The notes under the pieces were generated by a model, which saw only the letters and a program-made list of their open reading frames with translations, made no database searches and was not told the DNA's origin. Shown in pieces: positions 49,704 to 60,154 of a DNA stretch of 64,000 nt. Source of the DNA: Halomonas caseinilytica (GTDB lineage Bacteria; Pseudomonadota; Gammaproteobacteria; Pseudomonadales; Halomonadaceae); NCBI RefSeq assembly GCF_001662305.1, contig NZ_BDEP01000016.1, positions 336,969 through 400,968 of the forward strand. The letters run 5' to 3'. Positions within the stretch are counted from its first letter, which is position 1; each line of letters opens with the position of its first letter. Made by a program: the position numbers and the translations under genes.

Positions 49704-50426
49704 CTACACCACCACGATCTCGATGACTTCCAGCAGTGTCTTGCTCTCATCGTTGACCACGGCGCGAAAGCGCACGTCCACGTCGCGCAATCGCACTCCG
49801 TAGATTCGATCCTCCGCGCCGCGGCGATAGGCGGGGCGTGGGTCCTGGGCCAGCACCTGGTGGATCAGCTCCCGCAACGAGGTGGCATCGGGTCGGGCGG
49901 CCAGGGTCGCTTGTGCCTCCGGCGTGAGGCGTACCGGCAGCAAGGCGGGGGCCTCGGGCGCGAAGCCGGCACGGGCCTCGGGGCGGGCTTCCGCCCAAGG
50001 CAGGTAGGGTTTGATGTCCAGTACCGGGGTGCCATCGACCAGATCGACGCTGCGCAGGCGCAGGCTTACGCCCGCGTCGGTGTCGATGCCTTCCAGTTCC
50101 ACCAGCGATTGCCCCAGCCGGTTGGGGCGATGAGTGCTGCGGCTGGCGAAGACACCGATCCTGGCGTTGCCGCCCAGGCGGGGCGGGCGTACCAGGGGCG
50201 TCCAGCGCTCGGGGCTGAGATGGAAAAGGAAGGTCACCCAGAGGTGGCTGAAGGCCTCCAGGCCACGCACCGCCAGGGGATCGTCGAAGGGAGGCGTCAG
50301 TACCAGACGGGCCCGGGCGGCATCGGCCAGTCCCGGCTGTCGTGGCACGCCGAACTTGTCGGGATAGTCGCTTTCGATGCGGCCGATGGGGGTCAGGCTC
50401 ACACTGGTGCAAGGGGATGCGGGCAT
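49704..50426 (-). CDS. trmO: tRNA (N6-threonylcarbamoyladenosine(37)-N6)-methyltransferase TrmO (TsaA)
   Basis: Methylates t6A37 of tRNA-Thr using SAM. The N-terminal TPIGRIESDYPDKFGVPRQ and the RSTHRPNRLGQSLVELEGI block are diagnostic of the TsaA/TrmO family, followed by GTPVLDIKPYLPW. Length about 240 with the extra C-terminal domain seen in gammaproteobacteria. ATG 50426 was chosen; a GTG at 50438 is in frame. It is convergent with purC and divergent from the GNAT gene. Confidence 0.93.
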   Translation of the reverse strand: MPASPCTSVSLTPIGRIESDYPDKFGVPRQPGLADAARARLVLTPPFDDPLAVRGLEAFSHLWVTFLFHLSPERWTPLVRPPRLGGNARIGVFASRSTHRPNRLGQSLVELEGIDTDAGVSLRLRSVDLVDGTPVLDIKPYLPWAEARPEARAGFAPEAPALLPVRLTPEAQATLAARPDATSLRELIHQVLAQDPRPAYRRGAEDRIYGVRLRDVDVRFRAVVNDESKTLLEVIEIVVV

Positions 50427-50518
50427 TCTCGATTCCACGGCTTGTCGCGTTCGGGCATTGGCCCGGCGGCCTGGCTTCTGTAGTCTCTTGGCGGTTTCAT
50501 CATCTCAGGAAGTCATGC

Positions 50519-51076
50519 ATGCGTCATGCCGATATCGAGCGGGCATCGGCGGCTCCTGGCCGCGATGCCTCCCAGGAACGGAAAACGCCACGCATTTTCT
50601 ACCGGCTCGCCAAGGCGCGGGACGGTGCCGATCAGGCCGAGGTCTTCCATCATGCCGTGATGCAGGGTGCCATGGCGCATTACTCGCAGGAGGCACGGGA
50701 GGCCTGGGCTTCCGTATTACCCCGGGACGGTAGCGCCTGGGTGGCGCGACAGGCCCTCTACACCACTCTGGTGGCAAGCTGCGATGGCCGCTGCGTGGGC
50801 TTTCTGGAACTCGATCTGCGACGCCAGCATGTGGAGTCGCTCTATGTGTGGCCGTCGCTAGCTCGTCGCGGCATTGGCTCGACCCTGCTGGTGCACGCCG
50901 AACGTCTGCTGGTCGAGCAGGGCGCCGATCGGGTCGATATCGCCGCCAGCCTGGTCCTGGCCGATAGCCTGGAAAGCCGAGGCTGGCGACGGGTGCGCGA
51001 GGAGTGGGTCGAGCGCGGCGGCCAGCGACTGCGCCGGCGGATCCTGGAGAAGTCGCTGGTGGCCGTCGAGACCTGA
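50519..51076 (+). CDS. GNAT family N-acetyltransferase
   Basis: 185 residues. The acetyl-CoA-binding region is visible as VESLYVWPSLARRGIGSTLLVHAE, which fits the R/Q-x-x-G-x-G/A loop. A hydrophobic strand GFLELDLRRQHVE precedes it. The substrate cannot be predicted. The start at 50519 is supported by AGGAAG eight bases upstream; the longer open frame upstream is trmO's complement. Its stop is 5 bp from the convergent nadC stop. Confidence 0.8.
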   Translation: MRHADIERASAAPGRDASQERKTPRIFYRLAKARDGADQAEVFHHAVMQGAMAHYSQEAREAWASVLPRDGSAWVARQALYTTLVASCDGRCVGFLELDLRRQHVESLYVWPSLARRGIGSTLLVHAERLLVEQGADRVDIAASLVLADSLESRGWRRVREEWVERGGQRLRRRILEKSLVAVET

Positions 51077-51081
51077 GAGAA

Positions 51082-51999
<918 letters not shown>

Positions 52000-52012
52000 T
52001 CAGGGGGAAAGC

Positions 52013-52576
52013 ATGTCGATTGACCAGGGATGGCTGGGGGGGGCGCGTCGCGTGGTGTCGCCCAATCAGGACGCTCGGCCGGAGGAAGAGATCTCCTTGC
52101 TGGTCCTGCATTCCATCAGCCTGCCGCCGGGGAAGTTCTCCGGCGATGCTATCGAGCGATTGTTCACCAACCGCCTGGATCCCGAGGCGCATCCTTATTT
52201 CTCCGGCATCCATCGGCTGCGGGTGTCGGCCCATCTGTTGATCCGGCGGGATGGGGAATGCGTGCAGTTCGTGCCGTTTACGGCCCGCGCCTGGCACGCC
52301 GGACGCTCCTGGTGGCGCGATGGCGAGCGTTGGCGCCGGGCGTTGAACGACTTCTCGGTGGGCATCGAGCTGGAAGGCGACGAGGTGACGCCCTATACCG
52401 AAGCCCAGTATGACTCGCTGGTGCGTGCCTGCCGTGCCTTGTGGACGCATTATCCGGCCATCACGCCCGAGCGCATCACCAGCCATGCGCGTGTCGCACC
52501 GCTACGCAAGAGTGACCCCGGTCCGGCCTTCGACTGGGCCTATTTTCGCCAATTGTTGGCTGAAGTGACCCGATAG
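52013..52576 (+). CDS. ampD: 1,6-anhydro-N-acetylmuramyl-L-alanine amidase AmpD
   Basis: A cytoplasmic zinc amidase that removes the peptide from anhydro-muropeptides in peptidoglycan recycling and so keeps AmpR-type beta-lactamase induction low. The zinc ligands fit His in LVLHSISLP, His in ITSHARVAPLRKSDPGPAFDW and the Asp of that same block. RVSAHLLIRRDGECVQFV and SVGIELEGDE are further family blocks. Length 187 matches. GGGGGAAAG precedes ATG 52013. Confidence 0.95.
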   Translation: MSIDQGWLGGARRVVSPNQDARPEEEISLLVLHSISLPPGKFSGDAIERLFTNRLDPEAHPYFSGIHRLRVSAHLLIRRDGECVQFVPFTARAWHAGRSWWRDGERWRRALNDFSVGIELEGDEVTPYTEAQYDSLVRACRALWTHYPAITPERITSHARVAPLRKSDPGPAFDWAYFRQLLAEVTR

Positions 52577-52920
52577 TACGTAAAAAAACATTCAAATTGC
52601 CGGGTGAGCTCTGCTGAGCCCCGAACCAGCTCGTTGTTCTACTAACGCGGCGTTTCTGGTGCGATCCACTATGAAGGCGGGGTTATTCCACGTGTTATGG
52701 GCGTCACAAGGCTTTTGAAAAAAATTTCCATGTCTGTTTCAATTGGCACCAGTGAGTGTTTACGGTATCGTCAACGCACCCACCGACATTGGTCGCGTTG
52801 TCTTGTAAAACGACTACAAATCTGGCAGATGGCGTGGAATTGCCCTCCATGCCTTCCCTCAGAGCGCCACATGCCCCTCGCTGCGGGGCTGTCGCCCCAC
52901 CGTCATTCGGAGAGACGTCT
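52577..52920 (+). promoter_or_regulatory. Leader and promoter region of aceE
   Basis: 344 bp with no convincing gene. It is more AT-rich than its flanks, with a run of A after 52716 and a small dyad TTGTA-N7-TACAA at 52803-52819. These could be promoter or operator sites for the pyruvate dehydrogenase genes. No PdhR-type palindrome was seen. Confidence 0.4.
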
Positions 52921-55599
52921 ATGAGTCTTGAGACACGAGAAGATCTCGATCCGGTCGAAACCCAGGAGTGGTTGGATTCCCTGGAGTCGGTTCTGGATCG
53001 CGAGGGTGAGGACCGGGCCCGGTACCTCATGACCCGGCTAGCGGATCGCTATCGCCGCGACGGCATGCAAGTGCCCTTCTCGGTGACGACGCCGCATCGC
53101 AACACCATTCCGGTGCATCGTGAGGCGCCGATGCCGGGCGACCTGTTCATGGAGCGTCGCATCCGTTCGCTGATTCGCTGGAACATGGCCGCCATGGTGA
53201 CCCGGGCCAACAAGGCCAACAAGGGGATCGGTGGTCACCTGGCCAGCTTCATGTCCAGTGCGACTCTCTACGACGTGGGCTTCAACCATTTCTTCCGTGC
53301 TCCCAACGGTGATTTCAAGGGCGACCTGGTGTTCATCCAGGGGCACAGCGCCCCGGGCATCTATGCGCGTTCCTATCTGGAAGGCCGCCTCACCGAGGAG
53401 CAGATGGACAAGTTCCGCCAGGAAGTGGATGGCGATGGCCTGTCGTCCTATCCGCACCCTTGGCTGATGCCCAACTACTGGCAACTGCCCACGGTCTCCA
53501 TGGGGCTTGGGCCGATCATGGCCATCTATCAGGCCCACGTCATGAAGTACCTGGATCAGCGCGGCCTGCAGCCGATGCAGGATCGCAAGGTCTGGGCCTT
53601 CCTCGGCGACGGCGAGTGCGACGAGCCCGAGACGCTCGGGGCCATTCACCTTGCCAGCCGCGAGAAACTCGACAACCTGAACTTCGTCGTCAACTGTAAC
53701 CTGCAGCGCCTCGATGGTCCGGTGCGTGGCAATTCACGCATCATGGACGAGCTCGAGGGCGTGTTCCGCGGCGCCGGCTGGAATGTCATCAAGGTGGTCT
53801 GGGGCCGGCTGTGGGATCCGCTCTTCGAGAAGGACAAGAAGGGTATCCTGCAGAAGCGCATGGATGAGGCGGTCGACGGCGAATACCAGAACTACAAGGC
53901 CAACGGCGGCGCCTATACCCGGGAGCACTTCTTCGGCAAGTACCCGGAGACTGCCGAGCTGGTCAAGGACATGTCCGACGAGGACATCTGGAAGCTCAAC
54001 CGCGGTGGCCACGATCCGTTCAAGATCTATGCCGCCTACCATGAGGCCTTCCACAACGCCAACGGTCGTCCCACCGTCATCCTGGCGCATACCGTCAAGG
54101 GCTATGGTCTGGGCGCCGCCGGCGGCGAGGCCGACAACGAGGCCCACCAGGTCAAGTCCATCGATGACCCGGAAGTCCTGAAGGATTTCCGCGATCGTTT
54201 CGGCATCCCGGTCTCCGACGAGCAGATCGAGAACGAGATGCCCTACTACAAGCCGGACGACGACAGTCCGGAGATCAAGTACATGCATCTCCAGCGCGAA
54301 CGTCTGGGGGGCTACCTGCCGGCGCGCAACCCGGACTTCGAGGCGCTCGAGATTCCGTCTCTCGAAGACAAGATCTTTGCTTCGCAGCTGAGCGGCTCCA
54401 AGGGGCGTGAAGTCTCCACGACCATGGCGTTCGTGCGCATTCTCAATGGCCTGGTCAAGGACAAGCAGATCGGCAAGCGCGTCGTGCCGATCGTGCCCGA
54501 CGAGGCACGTACCTTCGGCATGGAGGGCATGTTCCGCCAGCTCGGCATCTATACCTCCGAAGGGCAGAAGTACGAGCCCATGGACAAGGGCCAGCTGATG
54601 TTCTATCGCGAGGACCAGGCGGGTCAGGTCCTCGAGGAGGGCATCACCGAGGCCGGCGCCATGTCGTCCTGGATTGCCGCGGCGACCTCCTACAGCAACC
54701 ACGGCCTGCCGCTGTTGCCGTTCTACATCTACTACTCGATGTTCGGCTTCCAGCGGATCGGCGATCTGGCCTGGGCCGCCGGCGACATGCAGGCACGCGG
54801 CTTCCTCATCGGCGGCACGGCCGGTCGCACGACCCTGAACGGCGAGGGCCTGCAGCACCAGGATGGCCATAGTCACCTGCAGGCCTCGATGATTCCGAAC
54901 TGCCGTAGCTACGATCCCACTTATGCCCATGAAGTGGCGGTGATCGTTCAGGATGGCTTGAAGCGGATGTATGCCGACAAGGAAAACTGCTTCTACTACC
55001 TGACGGTGATGAACGAGAACTACGAGCAGCCTGCCCTGGAAGATGTGCCCACCGAGGACATCATCAAGGGCATGTACCTGCTGCGCGAGACCCAGGGTGA
55101 CAAGGCGCGCGTTCAGCTGATGGGCTCCGGCACCATCCTGCTCGAGGTCGAGGCGGCCGCCGAGCTGCTCGCCGAGGAGTGGGGTGTGGGCGCCGATATC
55201 TGGAGCGTCACCAGCTTCAACGAACTGCGCCGCGAGGCCCTGGCAATCGATCGCCAGGCCTTCCTCAAGCCGGCCGAGGAGCCGGGCAAGCCGCACGTCA
55301 CCGCTTGCCTGGAAGGTCGTCAGGGGCCGGCCATCGCCTCCACCGACTACATGAAGCTGTTCGCCGACCAGGTCCGTGCCTGGGTGCCGACCGACTATCA
55401 TGTACTGGGTACCGATGGTTATGGTCGTTCCGACACCCGCGAGAAGCTGCGTCACTTCTTCGAGGTCAATCGCTACTTCGTCACCGTGACCGCGCTCAAG
55501 GCGCTGGCCGACCGTGGCGAGATCGATCGCAAGGTCGTGGCCGAGGCCATCGAGAAGTACGGCATCGACCCCAACAAGCCCAATCCGCTTGAGGTGTGA
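52921..55599 (+). CDS. aceE: Pyruvate dehydrogenase E1 component (homodimeric type)
   Basis: The thiamine-diphosphate-dependent decarboxylase of the pyruvate dehydrogenase complex. The ThDP motif GDGECDEPE...NCN is visible (FLGDGECDEPETLG, then VVNCNLQRLDGPVRGN), with active-site HGHSAPGIYAR-like segment and the C-terminal TDGYGRSDTRE block. Length 892 is normal for AceE. The start at 52921 gives the family N-terminus LETREDLDPVETQEWLDSL; a 55-codon upstream extension in frame is not conserved. It is followed by aceF after 71 bp. Confidence 0.97.
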   Translation: MSLETREDLDPVETQEWLDSLESVLDREGEDRARYLMTRLADRYRRDGMQVPFSVTTPHRNTIPVHREAPMPGDLFMERRIRSLIRWNMAAMVTRANKANKGIGGHLASFMSSATLYDVGFNHFFRAPNGDFKGDLVFIQGHSAPGIYARSYLEGRLTEEQMDKFRQEVDGDGLSSYPHPWLMPNYWQLPTVSMGLGPIMAIYQAHVMKYLDQRGLQPMQDRKVWAFLGDGECDEPETLGAIHLASREKLDNLNFVVNCNLQRLDGPVRGNSRIMDELEGVFRGAGWNVIKVVWGRLWDPLFEKDKKGILQKRMDEAVDGEYQNYKANGGAYTREHFFGKYPETAELVKDMSDEDIWKLNRGGHDPFKIYAAYHEAFHNANGRPTVILAHTVKGYGLGAAGGEADNEAHQVKSIDDPEVLKDFRDRFGIPVSDEQIENEMPYYKPDDDSPEIKYMHLQRERLGGYLPARNPDFEALEIPSLEDKIFASQLSGSKGREVSTTMAFVRILNGLVKDKQIGKRVVPIVPDEARTFGMEGMFRQLGIYTSEGQKYEPMDKGQLMFYREDQAGQVLEEGITEAGAMSSWIAAATSYSNHGLPLLPFYIYYSMFGFQRIGDLAWAAGDMQARGFLIGGTAGRTTLNGEGLQHQDGHSHLQASMIPNCRSYDPTYAHEVAVIVQDGLKRMYADKENCFYYLTVMNENYEQPALEDVPTEDIIKGMYLLRETQGDKARVQLMGSGTILLEVEAAAELLAEEWGVGADIWSVTSFNELRREALAIDRQAFLKPAEEPGKPHVTACLEGRQGPAIASTDYMKLFADQVRAWVPTDYHVLGTDGYGRSDTREKLRHFFEVNRYFVTVTALKALADRGEIDRKVVAEAIEKYGIDPNKPNPLEV

Positions 55600-55670
55600 G
55601 TCGTCGACCGATCCGGTGGCATGGCGGGCCGTAGGGCCCGCCCCCGTCAAGAGTTTGAAGGAGCGCGACC

Positions 55671-57686
55671 TTGAGTAGCGAAATCATCAAAGTGCCCGAC
55701 ATCGGTGGCGATACTGATGTCGAAATCATCGAGATCGCGGTGTCGGAAGGCGATGTCATCGAGCCCGAGGACACCCTGATCACACTGGAATCCGACAAGG
55801 CCAGCATGGATGTGCCATCGCCCCAGGGCGGCAAGGTGCTGAAGGTGCTGGTCAAGGAGGGCGATACCGTCTCCGAGGGTGACGCTATCGTCGAAATCGA
55901 AGCCGAAGGCGGCGGCGATGCCGACCAGGCCGAAGAAGACACCTCCGCCGAGGCATCGAGCGCCGAGGCCGAGGAAGCTCCGGCCGATGAGGCACCGGCC
56001 GAGCCTGCCGCCAAGTCCGGTGGCGGCTCCCGCACGGTGGAGATCAAGGTACCCGATCTGGGGGGCGCCGCTGATGTCGAGATCATCGAGGTGGCGGCCA
56101 GCGAGGGCGACACGCTCGATGCCGAGGACACCCTGATCACCCTGGAGTCCGACAAGGCCTCCATGGATGTGCCGAGCCCTCATGCCGGCAAGCTGATCAG
56201 CCTGACCGTCAAGGAAGGCGACACGGTTTCCGAAGGCGACGTGATCGGCAGCATGGAAGTCGCCGGTGAGTCAGACGGGGACGCGGCGAGCGAGGGCGCC
56301 GAGGCGCCGAGCGAGCCGGAACCCGCTGCTGACCCCGAGGCTGAGGACGAAGACGACACCGCCGGCGGCGAACCTGAGCGCAAGGAGGTTCGTGTGCCGG
56401 ACCTCGGTGGTTCCAGCGACGTGCCGATCATCGAGGTGGCGGTCGCCGAGGGTGATGAGGTCGACGAAGAGGACCCGCTGATCACCCTGGAGTCCGACAA
56501 GGCCTCCATGGACGTGCCGAGCCCTCACAAGGGCAAGCTGGTCGAGCTGAAGGTGAAGGAAGGCGACAGCGTTTCCGAGGGCGATGTGATCGCCATCATC
56601 GAGACCGCCGCTGCCAAGCCGGCACCCAAGAAGACCGAGCAGAAACCGGCCGAGAAGCCAGCCAAGGCCTCGAGCGCCGGGCGTGAATCGGGCGAGAGCA
56701 AGTCCTCCGCGCCGGTCGGCCGCCCCAGCCCCGAGGCCGAGATGGCCGCCCACAAGCCCCGCGACGGCAAGCTGGTGCACGCAGGTCCGGCGGTCCGCAT
56801 GCTGGCCCGCGAGCTGGGTGTCGACCTGGAACTGGTCAAGCCCACCGGTCCCAAGGAGCGGGTGCTCAAGGAAGACGTCCACAACTACGTCAAGCAGGTC
56901 ATGGCCGGCCAGGCCAAGGCGCCCGCGGGTGCCGCCGCCGAGGGCGGTTCGGGCATCCCGCCGGTGCCGGACGTCGACTTCAGCCAGTTCGGCGAAGTCG
57001 AGGAGAAGCCGATGGGTCGCCTGATGAAGATGGGCGCGACCAATCTGCATCGCAGCTGGGTCAATCTGCCTCACGTGACCCAGTTCGACGAGGCCGACAT
57101 CACCGAGCTGGAGGCCTTCCGCAAGTCCATGAAGGCCGAGGCGGAGGCCCAGGGGGCCAAGCTCACGCCGCTGCCGTTCCTGATCAAGGCCTGCGCCTTC
57201 GCGCTCAGGAAGTTCCCGCAGTTCAACGTCAGCCTGAAGAGCGACGGCGAAACCGTGGTGCACAAGAAGTACGTGCATATCGGCATCGCCGTGGATACGC
57301 CGGACGGACTGATGGTGCCGGTGATTCGTGACGCCGACCAGAAGTCGCTGATCGAGCTGGCCAAGGAATCCGTGGAACTGGCCGGCAAGGCGCAGTCGAA
57401 GAAGCTCAAGCGCGAGGAGATGACCGGTGGCTGTTTCACCATCTCCAGCCTGGGGTCCATCGGCGGCACCGCCTTCACGCCGATCGTCAATGCCCCGGAA
57501 GTGGCCATCCTCGGCGTCTCCAAGTCCCAGACCAAGCCGGTATGGGACGGTCAGGCCTTCCAGCCGCGTCTGATGATGCCGCTATCGCTGTCCTATGACC
57601 ATCGTGCGGTCAATGGCGCCGATGCGGCACGCTTCACCGCCTTTTTGGGACAGGTGCTGACGGATATCCGCCGCTTGCTGCTCTGA
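55671..57686 (+). CDS. aceF: Dihydrolipoamide acetyltransferase (E2) with three lipoyl domains
   Basis: The core acetyltransferase of pyruvate dehydrogenase. Three lipoyl domains each carry the lipoylated Lys in ESDKASMDVPSP (about residues 44, 166, 282), separated by acidic Ala/Glu/Asp-rich linkers. A peripheral-subunit-binding domain lies at about 365-400 (VHAGPAVRMLARELGVDL). The catalytic domain ends with the active-site DHRAVNGAD; Asn in place of Asp is also seen in Azotobacter E2. The start is TTG 55671 with GAAGGAG upstream. Lipoyl domains two and three share near-identical DNA. Confidence 0.96.
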   Translation: MSSEIIKVPDIGGDTDVEIIEIAVSEGDVIEPEDTLITLESDKASMDVPSPQGGKVLKVLVKEGDTVSEGDAIVEIEAEGGGDADQAEEDTSAEASSAEAEEAPADEAPAEPAAKSGGGSRTVEIKVPDLGGAADVEIIEVAASEGDTLDAEDTLITLESDKASMDVPSPHAGKLISLTVKEGDTVSEGDVIGSMEVAGESDGDAASEGAEAPSEPEPAADPEAEDEDDTAGGEPERKEVRVPDLGGSSDVPIIEVAVAEGDEVDEEDPLITLESDKASMDVPSPHKGKLVELKVKEGDSVSEGDVIAIIETAAAKPAPKKTEQKPAEKPAKASSAGRESGESKSSAPVGRPSPEAEMAAHKPRDGKLVHAGPAVRMLARELGVDLELVKPTGPKERVLKEDVHNYVKQVMAGQAKAPAGAAAEGGSGIPPVPDVDFSQFGEVEEKPMGRLMKMGATNLHRSWVNLPHVTQFDEADITELEAFRKSMKAEAEAQGAKLTPLPFLIKACAFALRKFPQFNVSLKSDGETVVHKKYVHIGIAVDTPDGLMVPVIRDADQKSLIELAKESVELAGKAQSKKLKREEMTGGCFTISSLGSIGGTAFTPIVNAPEVAILGVSKSQTKPVWDGQAFQPRLMMPLSLSYDHRAVNGADAARFTAFLGQVLTDIRRLLL

Positions 57687-57709
57687 AACGTGGCGACACC
57701 AAGAGTGTG

Positions 57710-57740
57710 ACGACGGCGCCGTAAGGCGCCGTCGTTGTTT
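57710..57740 (+). terminator. Rho-independent terminator after aceF
   Basis: A perfect 11-bp stem ACGACGGCGCC/GGCGCCGTCGT with loop GTAA, followed by TGTTT. It lies 24 bp past the aceF stop. Confidence 0.88.
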
Positions 57741-57937
57741 GCTGCCTGCTCAATGTCTTGTCCCCCTGGGCAGACGAAAGTGCTAGTGGCTCTAACTTTC
57801 TGATATAAAAAAATTTTTCATGGACCGTAAAGGGGCGACTTCCCATCTCGCTTGTCTGGCGAGAATGGCACGGGTATGGTTCGCTTCTCCCTTTTTCCAA
57901 GCTACGACACTTCCCGCTTTCTCAAGGAGCAGTTTAG

Positions 57938-58594
<657 letters not shown>

Positions 58595-58612
58595 GTGACG
58601 CTTGACCTTCGG

Positions 58613-58633
58613 CAGCCCGCATCGCGCGGGCTG
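58613..58633 (+). terminator. Hairpin after adk, adjacent to a TATAAT box
   Basis: CAGCCCGC pairs with GCGGGCTG across a 5-nt loop, followed by TTGTCGT. A perfect TATAAT follows at 58640-58645, 32 bp before the tsaB start, without a clear -35. The stem probably ends adk transcription; the TATAAT may be the tsaB -10 box. Confidence 0.5.
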
Positions 58634-58677
58634 TTGTCGTATAATGTCCTGCCATTTTCCATCGACGCGTATTTCCC

Positions 58678-59382
58678 ATGACGATCCTGCTCGCCCTGGA
58701 CGCTTCCTCGAGCGCCTGCTCCGCCGCCTTGCTGCGCCGCCAAGATGATCATCCGGACGAGGTGATCTCTCGTTTCGAGCTTGCTCCCCGGGCGCATACC
58801 CGCCGCTTGCTGCCGATGGTCGACGAGGTGCTCGATGAAGCAGGGGTGGCGCCGGCCGAGCTCGATGCCGTCGCCTATGGTCGCGGGCCGGGCTCCTTCA
58901 CCGGCCTGCGCATTGCAGCGGGTGCCGCTCAGGGGCTGGCCTTCGGTCTGGATCGGCCCCTGCTCGGTGTGTCGACGCTGCAGGCCCTGGCGCTGCGGGC
59001 ACATCGCCACCATCACTATCGCTACCTGGTGACGGCCCTTGATGCCCGCATGGGGGAGGTCTATGCGGCCTGCTGGCGTTGCGATCGGGGACGCGTCGAG
59101 CCGCTCAACGCCGAGGCGGTGCTGCCTCCGGAGCGGTTGCGCTTGCCCGAGGGGCATGACGATCACGACTGGGTGGGTGTGGGCTCCGGCTGGACGCTGC
59201 GAGAGTCCATGCCGGCCGAGACGCAGGTGGCGATGAGCCTTTGTCTGTCGGATATGGACGCTGCCGCCGAAGACATGGCGCTGCTGGCCATCGAGGCCTT
59301 CGCCGCCGGAGAGGGGCGAGCGGCCCATGAAGTGCAGCCTGTCTACCTGCGCGACCAGGTGGCCTGGCGCAAGTCGCAATGA
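58678..59382 (+). CDS. tsaB: tRNA t6A biosynthesis protein TsaB
   Basis: The partner of TsaD in the threonylcarbamoyl transfer complex making t6A37 in tRNAs that read ANN codons. The ASKHA-like N-terminus [15 protein letters not shown], the [13 protein letters not shown] block and [10 protein letters not shown] are diagnostic. Length 234 is normal. It overlaps rsmJ by 4 bp (ATGA). The window also has trmO, which acts on the t6A product. Confidence 0.94.
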   Translation: MTILLALDASSSACSAALLRRQDDHPDEVISRFELAPRAHTRRLLPMVDEVLDEAGVAPAELDAVAYGRGPGSFTGLRIAAGAAQGLAFGLDRPLLGVSTLQALALRAHRHHHYRYLVTALDARMGEVYAACWRCDRGRVEPLNAEAVLPPERLRLPEGHDDHDWVGVGSGWTLRESMPAETQVAMSLCLSDMDAAAEDMALLAIEAFAAGEGRAAHEVQPVYLRDQVAWRKSQ

Positions 59383-60146
59383 GCATCGGCAGTCGCGTCG
59401 CGGTCGAGAGTGACGCTGACCTGGCCAAGCGCTGGGCGCTGCCCTTGCGCGTCGAGGCGGCGGCTGCCCCGCTGATGTTGCGCGTCGAGGCCGGGCGCCT
59501 CGTTCTGGCCGGTGATCCGGGCACTTACGGCCATCCACTGGCGGTGGATTTCGTGGCCGGACGGGTCGCGCATCGACGTCGCTTCGGGGGCGGGCGAGGC
59601 CAGTTGATCGCTCGAGCCTGTGGCCTCGGCAAGGGGGTGACACCCTCGGTGGTGGATGCCACGGCAGGGCTGGGGCGTGATGCCTTCGTGCTGGCGTCGC
59701 TGGGTGCCGAGGTGCTGCTGGTCGAGCGCGTGGCGGCGATTGCCGCCTTGCTGGAGGATGGTCTGGCCCGGGCGTCCGCCGATCCCGATACCGCCGAGAT
59801 CGCGGCACGCATGCGCCTTGTGCATGGCGATGCCGGTCGCGATCTGGCTCGTCGGGTAGAGGAAAGTGGCATTGCCCCGCAGGTCATCCATCTGGACCCC
59901 ATGTTTCCGCATCGTACCAAGTCGGCACTGGTCAAAAAGGAGATGCGGTTGTTCCGTGAACTGGCCGGCGACGATGCCGATGCTCCGCGGCTGCTGGAGG
60001 CGGCGCTGGACGTGGCGACGCATCGCGTGGTCGTCAAGCGGCCACGCAAGGCGCCGCCCATCGCCGGGCCGTCGCCCCGGCACACCCTCGAAGGCAAGAC
60101 CAGCCGCTACGATCTGTATGTCCATCGCGCGCTGACGGCGTCATGA
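59379..60146 (+). CDS. rsmJ: 16S rRNA (guanine(1516)-N(2))-methyltransferase RsmJ
   Basis: A SAM-dependent methyltransferase for G1516 of 16S rRNA. The SAM motif [22 protein letters not shown] is at about residue 91, and the catalytic [19 protein letters not shown] motif is typical of RsmJ (YhiQ). The C-terminus [11 protein letters not shown] and [10 protein letters not shown] match the family. Length 255. It is convergent with plsB, with 8 bp between stops. Confidence 0.94.
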   Translation: MSIGSRVAVESDADLAKRWALPLRVEAAAAPLMLRVEAGRLVLAGDPGTYGHPLAVDFVAGRVAHRRRFGGGRGQLIARACGLGKGVTPSVVDATAGLGRDAFVLASLGAEVLLVERVAAIAALLEDGLARASADPDTAEIAARMRLVHGDAGRDLARRVEESGIAPQVIHLDPMFPHRTKSALVKKEMRLFRELAGDDADAPRLLEAALDVATHRVVVKRPRKAPPIAGPSPRHTLEGKTSRYDLYVHRALTAS

Positions 60147-60154
60147 TCGCCGTT

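Noticed and set aside
52577..52920. PdhR-type operator before aceE
   Set aside because: No AATTGGTnnnACCAATT-like palindrome seen.
53734..55650. A 638-codon minus-strand frame opposite aceE
   Set aside because: Shadow of a strongly biased coding sequence; aceE itself is unmistakable.
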